Shown: piece by piece, positions 6,309-12,984 of the stretch
How the letters are laid out: each line of letters begins with the position of its first letter
Position numbering within the stretch: the first letter of the stretch is position 1
Origin: Candidatus Nomurabacteria bacterium
Lineage (GTDB): Bacteria > Patescibacteriota > Minisyncoccia > Phycocordibacterales > UBA10002
Direction: 5' to 3'
DNA length: 19,622 bases
NCBI GenBank assembly: GCA_943354745.1
Contig: CALRDB010000015.1
Location: 1-19,622, forward strand
Made by a program: the position numbers and the translations under genes
The notes under the pieces: generated by a model
Databases searched by the model: none
Seen by the model: the letters and a program-made list of their open reading frames with translations, nothing else
What the model was told of the DNA's origin: nothing

Positions 6309-7508
6309 ATGTCCCGAAGAAATAAAATCATCATAGCCGTTATTGTAGGTCTTCTACTCATCGCACTGGGAGTGTTTTTGTATTTCCTTTGGAGTAAACC
6401 TGCGGTTCTTCCTCCTGATGACGGAAGCTTTCCACCCCCGAGTGACGAGATCGTCCCCACGGAGGAACCACCCACAGTGCTTCCCGAAGGGAAGCCTGGA
6501 GCATTCGAACCCATCCTCCGCCAACTTTCTAAAATTCCCATCGCTGGAGCTATGCTGGGGAGTAAGGGTGGCGAAACGATTGTCCGCTACCAGGAACGCT
6601 CAGCTGGGAATATTTATGAAATTGGTGCCGCAGGAGAAGGGGAGAAACGCCTTACCAACACCACGATCCCGAAGGTGTATGAAGCCCTCTGGAGTAAGTC
6701 GGGCAGTGCCCTTATTTCACGCTACGTTCGCGATGGGAGCGAAACAATTGAATCCTTCTCGTCTCGCATCAATCAAGGTACTACCGGGGCAGAGGGGGAG
6801 CTCCAAGGAGCTTTTCTCCAGAGGGAAATCCTCGAGGGCGCTATCTCTCCGGAAGGAACATCCTTCTTCTATTTACTCGAAGAGAACGGTGGAGTAACCG
6901 GGATACGAAGTGACCTTTCCGGAAGTGGGAAGACGAAACTGTGGGCTTCCCCTCTTCGGGAATGGCTTGTATCCTGGCCATCGGCGAATAAAATTATGCT
7001 TCTCTCCAAGCCCTCTGTACTCGCTTCGGGCATGCTTATATCGCTCGATCCCATAAAGGGTGGATCCACTCTTATCCTTCGCGATATTCCAGGACTCACC
7101 GCCTTGGCCAATCCGGTTCACTCCGAAATACTCTATTCCGCGAGTAGTGAAAAGGATTTTTCCCTCTATCTCTTCGATATGATAAAAGGGAAGCACCGTG
7201 AGGTAAGCGTTACCACTCTCCCGGAAAAGTGCGTGTGGAATAAGAATGGCGATAAATTCTACTGTGGTGTACCGAAGACTATTCCTGTAGGGAGCTATCC
7301 CGACGTGTGGTACCAAGGAGTGAACTCGTTTGAAGATGCCGTGTGGAGTAGTACTCCTTCCGGGACACTCGACCGTATTCTTGATATAAGCGACAAACGA
7401 GGTGCCCCGATTGACCTCGTCAATCCAATCCTAAGTTCAGACGAAAAATTCCTCATCTTCACCGATAAGGTGAGTAGCACCCTCTGGAGCTTGCAGATGA
7501 CGGAGTAG
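6309..7508 (+). CDS. Membrane-anchored beta-propeller-like protein, unknown function
   Basis: The 399-residue product has a short basic N-terminus and one TM helix (about residues 7-28, IIIAVIVGLLLIALGVFLYF) without a signal-peptide cleavage site. A Pro/Asp/Glu-rich linker follows (about 33-65). The rest is a run of strand-turn units with TolB/WD40-like wording: GNIYEIGAAGEGEKRLT, EALWSKSGSALISRYV, AISPEGTSFFYLLEENGG, CVWNKNGDKFYCGVP and ILSSDEKFLIFTDK. A single propeller domain facing outward is likely. No catalytic motif is seen. It is the last plus-strand gene of the cluster, after a 154-base gap with no evident gene. The anchored propeller fits a scaffold or surface role; this is inference. 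Confidence 0.7.
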   Translation: MSRRNKIIIAVIVGLLLIALGVFLYFLWSKPAVLPPDDGSFPPPSDEIVPTEEPPTVLPEGKPGAFEPILRQLSKIPIAGAMLGSKGGETIVRYQERSAGNIYEIGAAGEGEKRLTNTTIPKVYEALWSKSGSALISRYVRDGSETIESFSSRINQGTTGAEGELQGAFLQREILEGAISPEGTSFFYLLEENGGVTGIRSDLSGSGKTKLWASPLREWLVSWPSANKIMLLSKPSVLASGMLISLDPIKGGSTLILRDIPGLTALANPVHSEILYSASSEKDFSLYLFDMIKGKHREVSVTTLPEKCVWNKNGDKFYCGVPKTIPVGSYPDVWYQGVNSFEDAVWSSTPSGTLDRILDISDKRGAPIDLVNPILSSDEKFLIFTDKVSSTLWSLQMTE

Positions 7509-7511
7509 ATC

Positions 7512-7534
7512 AGCTTATAGCTTTTAGCTTATAG
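7512..7534. repeat. AGCTTATAGCT-word repeat (left of GIY-YIG cassette)
   Basis: AGCTTATAGCT is followed by TTTAGCTTATAG, giving two copies of AGCTTATAG. The exact inverse, AGCTATAAGCT, lies at 7923-7933 beyond the GIY-YIG cassette and contains the jag stop codon. The two parts may once have been one gene-boundary palindrome, split by the cassette. Confidence 0.6.
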
Positions 7535-7576
7535 GAAAAAGTCTAGGCTTCTCTAATTTGTTGTAGCTTTTTTTCT

Positions 7577-7604
7577 TGTCATCCTCGCGAATGCGGGGAT
7601 CCAG
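7577..7604. repeat. 28-bp inverted repeat, left copy
   Basis: It contains CCTCGC-GAAT-GCGGGG, a small imperfect hairpin, next to GGATCC. It is identical in inverse orientation to 7892-7919. Confidence 0.9.
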
Positions 7605-7607
7605 CGC

Positions 7608-7889
7608 ATGAATTATTGTGTTTATATTATTGCCAGCAAGAGAAACGGTACTCTGTATACTGGAGTAACTTCAAATTTACCTAAACGAATATATGAACAT
7701 AAAAATGGAGCAGTGGAAGGTTTTACACAAAAATACGACGTTCATATCTTGGTCTACTACGAATGCGGTGAAAGCATTGAATCTGCGATTGCACGAGAAA
7801 AACAGCTCAAAAAGTGGAACAGGAAATGGAAATTGAACTTAATCGAAACGGAGAATCCTGGGTGGAGAGATCTGTATGAAGACCTTTAA
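7608..7889 (+). CDS. GIY-YIG nuclease-domain protein (UPF0213/YhbQ-like)
   Basis: The 93-residue product is a stand-alone GIY-YIG domain. The two signature strands are VYIIAS (residues 5-10) and LYTGVTS (16-22), with Gly19 in the position of the YIG glycine. Arg27 in LPKRIYEHKNG is the conserved catalytic arginine, and the conserved glutamate falls in the ESAIAREKQLKKW helix. Length and order match the small single-domain proteins often annotated as UvrC-like endonuclease domains. There is no DNA-binding module as in homing endonucleases. The ATG at 7608 starts 3 bases after the left inverted repeat. The gene is AT-rich and fully enclosed by repeats, so it looks like the cargo or agent of the element. 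Its substrate is unknown; cutting at the flanking hairpins would be a natural hypothesis. Confidence 0.88.
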   Translation: MNYCVYIIASKRNGTLYTGVTSNLPKRIYEHKNGAVEGFTQKYDVHILVYYECGESIESAIAREKQLKKWNRKWKLNLIETENPGWRDLYEDL

Positions 7890-7891
7890 TT

Positions 7892-7919
7892 CTGGATCCC
7901 CGCATTCGCGAGGATGACA
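7892..7919. repeat. 28-bp inverted repeat, right copy
   Basis: It is the exact reverse complement of 7577-7604 and begins 2 bases after the GIY-YIG stop codon. It matches 22 of 28 bases with the solo repeat at 3987-4014. Confidence 0.9.
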
Positions 7920-7924
7920 GAAAG

Positions 7925-8437
7925 CTATAAGCTCTCTGTCTGCTCAACAAACTTAATGACAACTCTCCTGCGGTCGCCCTCTCCGACAGACTCGGTTTTG
8001 AGATCTTTTGCTTCTTGAAAGTAGGAGTGCACGATCATACGCTCATAGGAAGACATGGGCTCAAGTTCAACGCTTGATTTGAAGGATCGAGCCCGATCTC
8101 CCATGATCTTGGCGACATTCTTTATATTCTGGGTAGCGGCCTCCTGGTAACCGTTTACATCGACAAAAAATGTTCGTTCAGAGTCTCCTGCTTCGGTCAC
8201 TGTGCCTTCCTTAACCTCTCCTTTTAGCGTGGCTCTTTTAGTGGAAACAATCTTCTTAACAAGATGGTTGAGTGCGAGCAAATTAGCTCCTTTTGCACCA
8301 ATGAGCATGTGTGAATCGGGAGTCTTAACCTCAAAGCGATCTCGGCCATCTGATTCCTGCACCTCAATACCCTCACAGGCGACGTGCATGTGTTTAAGCA
8401 GAGTCTCAATGAGTTGTTTGATTTCGTCGGATGTCAT
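7925..8437 (-). CDS. khpB: Jag/KhpB RNA-binding protein (KH and R3H domains)
   Basis: From ATG at 8437 the product has 170 residues. A KH-like domain has its GxxG loop as GAKG (47-50) in HMLIGAKGANLLALNHLVKK and ends in FFVDVNGYQ. An R3H domain follows, with YERMIVHSYF (the Arg-x3-His motif) and GEGDRRRVVIKF at the end. The Jag-N domain known from Firmicutes is absent. Homologues bind RNA and are encoded after yidC in the rpmH-rnpA-yidC-jag cluster, as here. A GTG at 8458 would extend the frame into the ACTGAATAAC repeat, so the ATG is preferred. The last codons and stop (AGC TTA TAG) coincide with the AGCTTATAGCT repeat word. Confidence 0.9.
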   Translation of the reverse strand: MTSDEIKQLIETLLKHMHVACEGIEVQESDGRDRFEVKTPDSHMLIGAKGANLLALNHLVKKIVSTKRATLKGEVKEGTVTEAGDSERTFFVDVNGYQEAATQNIKNVAKIMGDRARSFKSSVELEPMSSYERMIVHSYFQEAKDLKTESVGEGDRRRVVIKFVEQTESL

Positions 8438-8440
8438 AGT

Positions 8441-8520
8441 AGCTGAATAACTAATCACTTATAACTGAATGACTGAATAACCTTGATGTTATTCAGTTAT
8501 AGGCCATTCAGTCATACGTC
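8441..8520. repeat. ACTGAATAAC-word inverted repeat, copy 1 (jag-yidC gap)
   Basis: CTGAATAAC (8473-8481) pairs perfectly with GTTATTCAG (8488-8496) around a six-base loop. Further ACTGAAT and ATTCAGT words lie on each side. It fills the whole gap between jag and yidC and recurs beyond rpmH at 9849-9935. Confidence 0.75.
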
Positions 8521-8526
8521 ATTACG

Positions 8527-9261
8527 TTAGGCCTTCGGGTTGACCAGATGTGTCTTTGCCAGTGAACGGCGTACAACCAGCTCCTGAGCGACAGTGAACA
8601 GACTACTGGTTATAAAATAAAGCGCAACTGCTCCACTTACCGCGTACGAGATGAAGCCCATAAACACAGGGAGGACGTACTTCATCTGCATATGCATACC
8701 ACGAGCCAAATCGTTCCCGATTGATGGGGTATCTGTCTTGGGTGGAGCGGGAGGCATCGCGTAATGCGCCTGTAGAAACTGGGCAACCCCAGCAAGTATG
8801 GCCAGTAGCAAGCTTTTTTCTAGAATATTGATACCGAAAAGATGCATATCGGGCACCGGCACCGATACAAAGGAGTAGAGGAGCGCTGCATCGATGGCAG
8901 GAAGACCACCGCCGTAGAAAACATAGTACAGCGCTATTACGATTGGAATCTGCACAAAGAGGGGAAGAATAGCGGCAAAAGGGTTGATTTTCTTCTCTTT
9001 GTAAAAATCCAGAATAGCTTTCCCTTGGGCTTGTTTGTCGGCCTTGAACTGTTCTTTAATTCGATTAATTTCTCCTTCATGCGTCTTCATTTCAAGTTGA
9101 AACTTTGCGGCTTTATGAGAAAGAGGGGAGAGAAGCAACTTCACTAGAAAAGTGAACAAAATCACAGCAACCCCCACAGAGTGGCCTGGGAGGACACCTA
9201 TCAAGAGAATAAGCCCGTTGTAGAGCGGGACGTAGAGAATCGTCTTGAAGAATGCCAACAT
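8527..9261 (-). CDS. yidC: YidC/Oxa1 membrane protein insertase
   Basis: From ATG at 9261 the product has 244 residues and is of the short Gram-positive-like type without the large periplasmic domain. The order is a first hydrophobic stretch (MLAFFKTILYVPLYNGLILL), the first core TM helix VGVAVILFTFLVKLLLSPLS, a charged cytoplasmic hairpin (about 55-85), then FAAILPLFVQIPIVIALYYVF, LEKSLLLAILAGVAQFLQAHY, and the last TM pair around YVLPVFMGFISYAVSGAVALYFITSS. The conserved groove arginine of the LxVRLxLxPL block is a lysine here (Lys41). A TTG at 9288 would add nine residues; GGGGAC before the ATG may serve as ribosome binding site. It inserts proteins into the membrane and sits in its usual cluster after rnpA. 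Confidence 0.93.
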   Translation of the reverse strand: MLAFFKTILYVPLYNGLILLIGVLPGHSVGVAVILFTFLVKLLLSPLSHKAAKFQLEMKTHEGEINRIKEQFKADKQAQGKAILDFYKEKKINPFAAILPLFVQIPIVIALYYVFYGGGLPAIDAALLYSFVSVPVPDMHLFGINILEKSLLLAILAGVAQFLQAHYAMPPAPPKTDTPSIGNDLARGMHMQMKYVLPVFMGFISYAVSGAVALYFITSSLFTVAQELVVRRSLAKTHLVNPKA

Positions 9262-9341
9262 GTCCCCATTGTAGACGAAACGGTTCAAAACACAACAAAA
9301 TAAGCCTTCTTCCTGAGGCGTGGAGAGTTACTAATTCAGCC

Positions 9342-9671
9342 TTACACGCAACGCATTTTCTTCGTTATTTCAGAAAACTCCTTTTCAAGTTCTTGAAATG
9401 GGACAAGAAGAGCACCTTTTTTGAAGGTGACTGTACAGGCCTTTGTTACGATAGAGTCTTTATTCTTAGCGACGATATGATACATCCTTCGTCGGAGCTT
9501 ATTCCGATCAACTGCTTTTTTATACGTTCCGGAGGAAACAATGACTGCGGTTTTCTCCTCCCCGTGGAGTACCGAACAAAAACGAATAAAAAAATGCGGT
9601 GAGTGCAGTGTTTGCATCTTCCGCATTTTTTTAAAATCCTCCGTTTTAAAACGCCTAGATTTAGCGAGCAT
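9342..9671 (-). CDS. rnpA: Ribonuclease P protein component
   Basis: The 109-residue basic protein carries the RNR signature as DRNKLRRRMY (Arg56, Asn57, Arg60, Arg61). It is preceded by the strand pattern HFFIRFCSV and TAVIVSSGTYKKAV, and followed by a C-terminal strand and helix (TVTFKKGALLVPFQELEKEF). It assists the RNase P RNA in 5' processing of pre-tRNAs. Its ATG is 6 bases after the rpmH stop on the minus strand, so the two are almost certainly cotranscribed. The following gap to yidC is 80 bases. Confidence 0.93.
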   Translation of the reverse strand: MLAKSRRFKTEDFKKMRKMQTLHSPHFFIRFCSVLHGEEKTAVIVSSGTYKKAVDRNKLRRRMYHIVAKNKDSIVTKACTVTFKKGALLVPFQELEKEFSEITKKMRCV

Positions 9672-9677
9672 GGAAGC

Positions 9678-9830
9678 TTACGATGCTTTCTTGCGCGTTA
9701 CGGTAAGCTTCTTTCGTCCCTTAGCTCGTCGTCTGGCAAGAGCACTGCGTCCACCTGGGGTCGCCATACGTGAACGGAACCCGTGCGTTCGCGCTCGTTT
9801 CTTTCGTTTTGGTTTATACGTGAAGCTCAT
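9678..9830 (-). CDS. rpmH: Large ribosomal subunit protein bL34
   Basis: The minus-strand frame encodes 50 residues, MSFTYKPKRKKRARTHGF followed by RSRMATPGGRSALARRRAKG and RKKLTVTRKKAS. The HGFRSRMxTPGGR and LARRRAKGRKKL blocks are the bL34 signature, and Arg and Lys make up nearly half of the chain. The length is usual for bL34, with a few extra basic residues at the end. It is the first gene of rpmH-rnpA-yidC-jag, divergent from dnaA as in many bacteria. Confidence 0.96.
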   Translation of the reverse strand: MSFTYKPKRKKRARTHGFRSRMATPGGRSALARRRAKGRKKLTVTRKKAS

Positions 9831-9848
9831 ATAAGAAACTTATTACTT

Positions 9849-9935
9849 ATAACCGATAACTGAATTACTGAATAACCTTACGATAAGATTCTTGACCTTG
9901 TGACTCAGTTATTCAGTAATGTATGATTCAGTTAT
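9849..9935. repeat. ACTGAATAAC-word inverted repeat, copy 2 (rpmH-dnaA gap)
   Basis: ATAACTGAAT-TACTGAATAAC (9856-9876) is the inverse of 9908-9935 except for seven extra bases in the right arm. The repeat lies upstream of both rpmH and dnaA, so it is not simply a terminator. The family's other copy closes the yidC end of the same operon. Confidence 0.75.
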
Positions 9936-9942
9936 CCCCGTT

Positions 9943-9951
9943 TTGTCCACA
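9943..9951 (+). promoter_or_regulatory. Candidate DnaA box upstream of dnaA
   Basis: TTGTCCACA differs from the TTATCCACA consensus at one base. It lies about 100 bases ahead of dnaA, where DnaA often represses its own gene or where the origin may extend. Confidence 0.45.
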
Positions 9952-10005
9952 CATTATTAACATAACACAGTGTTTTTTACAAGTATTGTATTTTTGTTAT
10001 CGGTA

Positions 10006-10011
10006 TATACT
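10006..10011 (+). promoter_or_regulatory. Candidate -10 element for dnaA
   Basis: TATACT lies about 36 bases ahead of the dnaA ATG, in AT-rich DNA. A convincing -35 at normal spacing is not seen (TTGTAT lies 14 bases upstream, which is too short), so this is tentative. Confidence 0.35.
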
Positions 10012-10047
10012 AGTACCACCAAGAAACGCTAATAAACACTCAACCCT

Positions 10048-11454
10048 ATGGAATTTTCTTCAACAACAAATAATCTTCCCGCTTTAGTTCAGAGTCCAAC
10101 CCTCGGGGTTGACACCAAACAACTCTGGGAGAGCGCGCTTACCGAAATTGAACTGTCGGTTTCCAAAGCAAACTTCACCACTTGGTTTAAAGGTACAGCG
10201 ATCTCTCGCGTTGAAGATGGTATCGTATTCCTTTCCGTACCCAACACGTTTGTTAAAGACTGGTTACTCAATAAATACCATAAATTCATCCTTCACTCAC
10301 TCCGTAATCTATCGGAACACATCAGGGCACTAGAGTACACCGTTACTAAAGACGACGCGCATAAGCGCGAAATGGCTGCCCTGAAGGCTTTCTCTACCTC
10401 ACAGACCTCTGAGCTTCCTCTGCAGGACTACTACGTGGACAAAGAAACAAATCTCAACCCTCGGTACACCTTCGACTCCTTCGTAGTTGGTCCATTCAAC
10501 GAACTTGCCCACGCTGCCTCACTCGCTATTATTAAAACTCCTGGAAATACCTACAACCCTTTATTTATCTATGGATCAACCGGCCATGGCAAAACACACC
10601 TTATCCAAGCGATAGGGAATCACATCAAAACCGCTTTCCCGGGACAAAGAATCATCTATGTGACTTCTGAGAAATTTTCTCAGGATTTCGTAACTTCGAT
10701 GCAACAAAGTCGCATCAGTCAATTTAAAGAAAAATATCGCCAGTATGACGTCCTCATCATGGATGACATTCAATTCTTTTCGAACAAGGAGAAGAGCCAA
10801 GAAGAGCTTTTTCATTTGTTTAACGATCTCTATGCTAACAACAAACAGATTATATTCTCGTCAGATAAACATCCGAACTACATTCAGAATTTAGAAGAAC
10901 GTCTAAAGTCGCGTTTTGCTGCTGGAATGATTGTAGATATTCCGCCACCTGATCGAGAATCTCGTGTCTCCATACTGAAAACAAAGGCGCGTATGATGAA
11001 GTTCCAGCTCCAAGACGATGTGGCCGACTACATCGCGGCTGCGTTAGAAGGGAACATACGAGAACTTGAAGGGATCCTAAACTCGATTATGATGCAGACG
11101 CAGGTGAAGGGGCGTGATTTGGGGGTTCTCGAGGTGAAAGCGATCCTTAAAAATACCAGCAAACCGAAAAAAGCTTTGTCTATAAAGGATATTACGAAGG
11201 TAGTAGCAGACTTTTACAACATTGATGAAAACCACATCTACGAGAAGACTCGCCGGAAAGAAGTAGTGAAACCGAGACAACTTGTTATGTACATCTTACG
11301 AGAAGATTGTAATGTTTCGTTTCCTCTTATTGGGCAAAAACTCGGAGGAAGAGATCATACGACCGTTATCCACTCTTGTGACAAAATAAAAAATGAAATT
11401 CGAGAAGACCCTAACCTCCTTCAGGAAATTAATCAAATCAGAGCGCTTCTTTAA
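10048..11454 (+). CDS. dnaA: Chromosomal replication initiator DnaA
   Basis: The 468-residue product has all DnaA domains. Domain I is LWESALTEIELSVSKANFTTWF to about residue 100, and a linker runs to about 135. The AAA+ domain begins at RYTFDSFVVGPFNELAHAA, with Walker A GSTGHGKT (176-183) and Walker B VLIMDD (235-240). The C-terminal helix-turn-helix domain contains LGGRDHTTVIHSCDKI, the DnaA signature that contacts the TTATCCACA box. It starts replication at oriC. It is divergent from rpmH and followed by dnaN, the classical origin order. It should bind the boxes in the flanking gaps and may control its own expression through the one upstream. Confidence 0.98.
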   Translation: MEFSSTTNNLPALVQSPTLGVDTKQLWESALTEIELSVSKANFTTWFKGTAISRVEDGIVFLSVPNTFVKDWLLNKYHKFILHSLRNLSEHIRALEYTVTKDDAHKREMAALKAFSTSQTSELPLQDYYVDKETNLNPRYTFDSFVVGPFNELAHAASLAIIKTPGNTYNPLFIYGSTGHGKTHLIQAIGNHIKTAFPGQRIIYVTSEKFSQDFVTSMQQSRISQFKEKYRQYDVLIMDDIQFFSNKEKSQEELFHLFNDLYANNKQIIFSSDKHPNYIQNLEERLKSRFAAGMIVDIPPPDRESRVSILKTKARMMKFQLQDDVADYIAAALEGNIRELEGILNSIMMQTQVKGRDLGVLEVKAILKNTSKPKKALSIKDITKVVADFYNIDENHIYEKTRRKEVVKPRQLVMYILREDCNVSFPLIGQKLGGRDHTTVIHSCDKIKNEIREDPNLLQEINQIRALL

Positions 11455-11743
11455 CACCCATCTTGTTCGAAACTCTGTGTATAACTCTTGCGTAGAAACA
11501 AATAAGCTGTGAACAAAGTGGGGAGAATGAACTTATTTTTTTCTTCTCCACACTTCTTCTTTCCCTCTCAACAAGAAATAAAAAATTGGAGACACTAACA
11601 TATCGCTACACTAAAGAGTACGTAACACTTATCCACATATACACACCCCTCTTAATAATACATCGGTATGTATTTTCAAAAAGAGTTATTAAAAAAAGAA
11701 AACTATACAGTCGATTCGTTTACCACTTACAACATCTAACGGA
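11455..11743. other. Probable replication origin (dnaA-dnaN spacer)
   Basis: The 289-base spacer holds no gene. It has an exact DnaA box TTATCCACA (11629-11637), a one-mismatch box in inverse orientation (TGTGTATAA, 11476-11484) and a weaker one (TGTGAACAA, 11508-11516). It also has AT-rich runs around 11531-11540 and 11681-11710 that could serve as the unwinding element. Position between dnaA and dnaN is a common place for bacterial oriC. GC skew was not computed. Confidence 0.6.
11629..11637 (+). promoter_or_regulatory. Consensus DnaA box
   Basis: TTATCCACA is identical to the consensus for the DnaA protein of most bacteria. It lies 106 bases before dnaN, next to AT-rich DNA. Confidence 0.7.
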
Positions 11744-12844
11744 ATGAAAATAGAAGTCATAAAAAATAAATTACAGGAAATACTTAATAAGGCTGAACGT
11801 CTAGCTGGTAAACACCTCTCTCTTCCGATTCTTTCTCATGTATTACTTATTGTAAAAAAAGGAACTCTTACGATTCGAGCGACCAATCTTGATATGGGAG
11901 TAGAGTATACGATTCCTGTTAAGGTTGAACGAGAAGGGGAGTGCGCGGTTCCCGCAGGAGTTTTTTCTTCCTTTATTTCTAATTTAGGAAATGTGAAGGC
12001 TGTGGTTTTGGATGTTGTTGATGGAAAACTTACTATTTCAACCGAAGGGTCAAAAGCGGTTATTCATGGGGGAAATAGTGACGATTTTCCCACAATTCCA
12101 AAGGCTGAAGGAGTATCGTTTTCCATGAACCCTCAGATGATAAGTAAAGGTTTTAAAGCTGTTCATTACGCAGGAGCCCTTGGAAATCTAAAACCTGAAC
12201 TTTCGAGTGTGTACCTCTTTCATGATAATGAAGAGCTTGTGTTTGTGGCAACCGATTCATTTAGGCTTGCGGAGAAGAGGACACCGTTTAAAAAGGCCTC
12301 CTCCGCGTTCCAGTCCATTCTTATTCCTATTAAAAACGTGACTGAGTTCATCCGCATTCTCGAAGAAGAAAAGGAAGAGATAAAAGTGTCTGTCGGGAAA
12401 GGACAGATTTCGATTGAGGGAAACGGTCTTCTGGTAACCTCTCGACTTGTGGAAGGATCTTTCCCAGATTACCAACAGATCATGCCGAAGGAGTTTAAAG
12501 CAGAAGCTGTGGTGTTAAAAGAAGATCTCTTGTCGGCTCTTAAACTCACCACACTCTTCTCAGACCGATTTAATCAGCTTCGTGTACTCCTAGACCCCAA
12601 AAAGAAATTATTCGAGTTCTCAGCGCGAACAGGAGACCTTGGTGAAAGTAGTTCAACACTTCCGTCAGCGATTACCGGGGAAAGTTTACAGAGTAATTTC
12701 AATCACCGGTATATTGCAGACTGTCTAAACACACTTTCTTCCGATAGTGTTGTGTTTCGTTTTAGCGGAGAAAATAAACCACTCCTTATCAGTGGGGTCG
12801 GAGACACAAGTTTCCGATACTTGGTGATGCCGATGAACCGGTAG
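11744..12844 (+). CDS. dnaN: DNA polymerase III sliding clamp (beta subunit)
   Basis: The 366-residue product has the three-fold clamp pattern. It opens with MKIEVIKNKLQEILNKAERL and LPILSHVLLIVKKGTLTIRATNLDMGVEYTIP. The middle domain has LFHDNEELVFVATDSFRLAEKR, and the third contains SFPDYQQIMPKEFKAEAVV. It ends PLLISGVGDTSFRYLVMPMNR, where MPMxR is the usual clamp C-terminus. The length is standard. It encircles DNA as a dimer and holds polymerase III on it. ATG at 11744 aligns with the family start; only a weak CGGA precedes it. It is convergent with the penicillin-binding protein gene, with a long hairpin between them. Confidence 0.97.
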   Translation: MKIEVIKNKLQEILNKAERLAGKHLSLPILSHVLLIVKKGTLTIRATNLDMGVEYTIPVKVEREGECAVPAGVFSSFISNLGNVKAVVLDVVDGKLTISTEGSKAVIHGGNSDDFPTIPKAEGVSFSMNPQMISKGFKAVHYAGALGNLKPELSSVYLFHDNEELVFVATDSFRLAEKRTPFKKASSAFQSILIPIKNVTEFIRILEEEKEEIKVSVGKGQISIEGNGLLVTSRLVEGSFPDYQQIMPKEFKAEAVVLKEDLLSALKLTTLFSDRFNQLRVLLDPKKKLFEFSARTGDLGESSSTLPSAITGESLQSNFNHRYIADCLNTLSSDSVVFRFSGENKPLLISGVGDTSFRYLVMPMNR

Positions 12845-12945
12845 ACACGGAAGCGACACAGAACAAGAACACGGAACAGACGCGGAATGGTTCCGCGTCT
12901 GTTCCGTGTCGGCGACGTTCCGGGTGGGTTCCGTGGAGACTCTCG
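12845..12945. repeat. ACACGGAAC-word inverted repeat with a perfect 19-bp hairpin, copy 1
   Basis: ACACGGAACAGACGCGGAA (12869-12887) and its exact complement at 12891-12909 form a 19-bp stem around a TGG loop. Further GACACGGAAG and GTTCCGTG words lie on each side. It sits between convergent dnaN and the penicillin-binding protein gene, where a bidirectional terminator is expected, but neither strand has a T-tract after the stem. Related words recur at 16975-17090. Confidence 0.8.
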
Positions 12946-12984
12946 ATTTCTAAACAAGGGAAGAAAAGAAGGAAGCAGCTATCG

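Larger units (their letters stand above)
7577..7919. mobile_element. Putative mini-element: GIY-YIG gene between 28-bp perfect inverted repeats
   Basis: The 28 bases at 7577-7604 are the exact reverse complement of 7892-7919. Between them lies only the GIY-YIG gene, with 3 bases before its ATG and 2 after its stop. The gene has about 37% GC (88 of 240 bases counted by hand) against about 54% in two sampled lines of the preceding gene. The unit sits in a convergent gap, between AGCTTATAGCT words in inverse orientation. A shorter relative without a gene lies at 3959-4014. Mobility is inferred; no target duplication is evident. Confidence 0.65.

Noticed and set aside
7577..7919. GIY-YIG gene as part of a group I intron or a homing endonuclease
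   Set aside because: No interrupted gene flanks it, the protein has no extra DNA-binding module, and the ends are simple perfect inverted repeats.
9262..9288. TTG start of YidC at 9288
   Set aside because: The ATG at 9261 is preceded by GGGGAC and begins with the hydrophobic segment typical of short YidC proteins.
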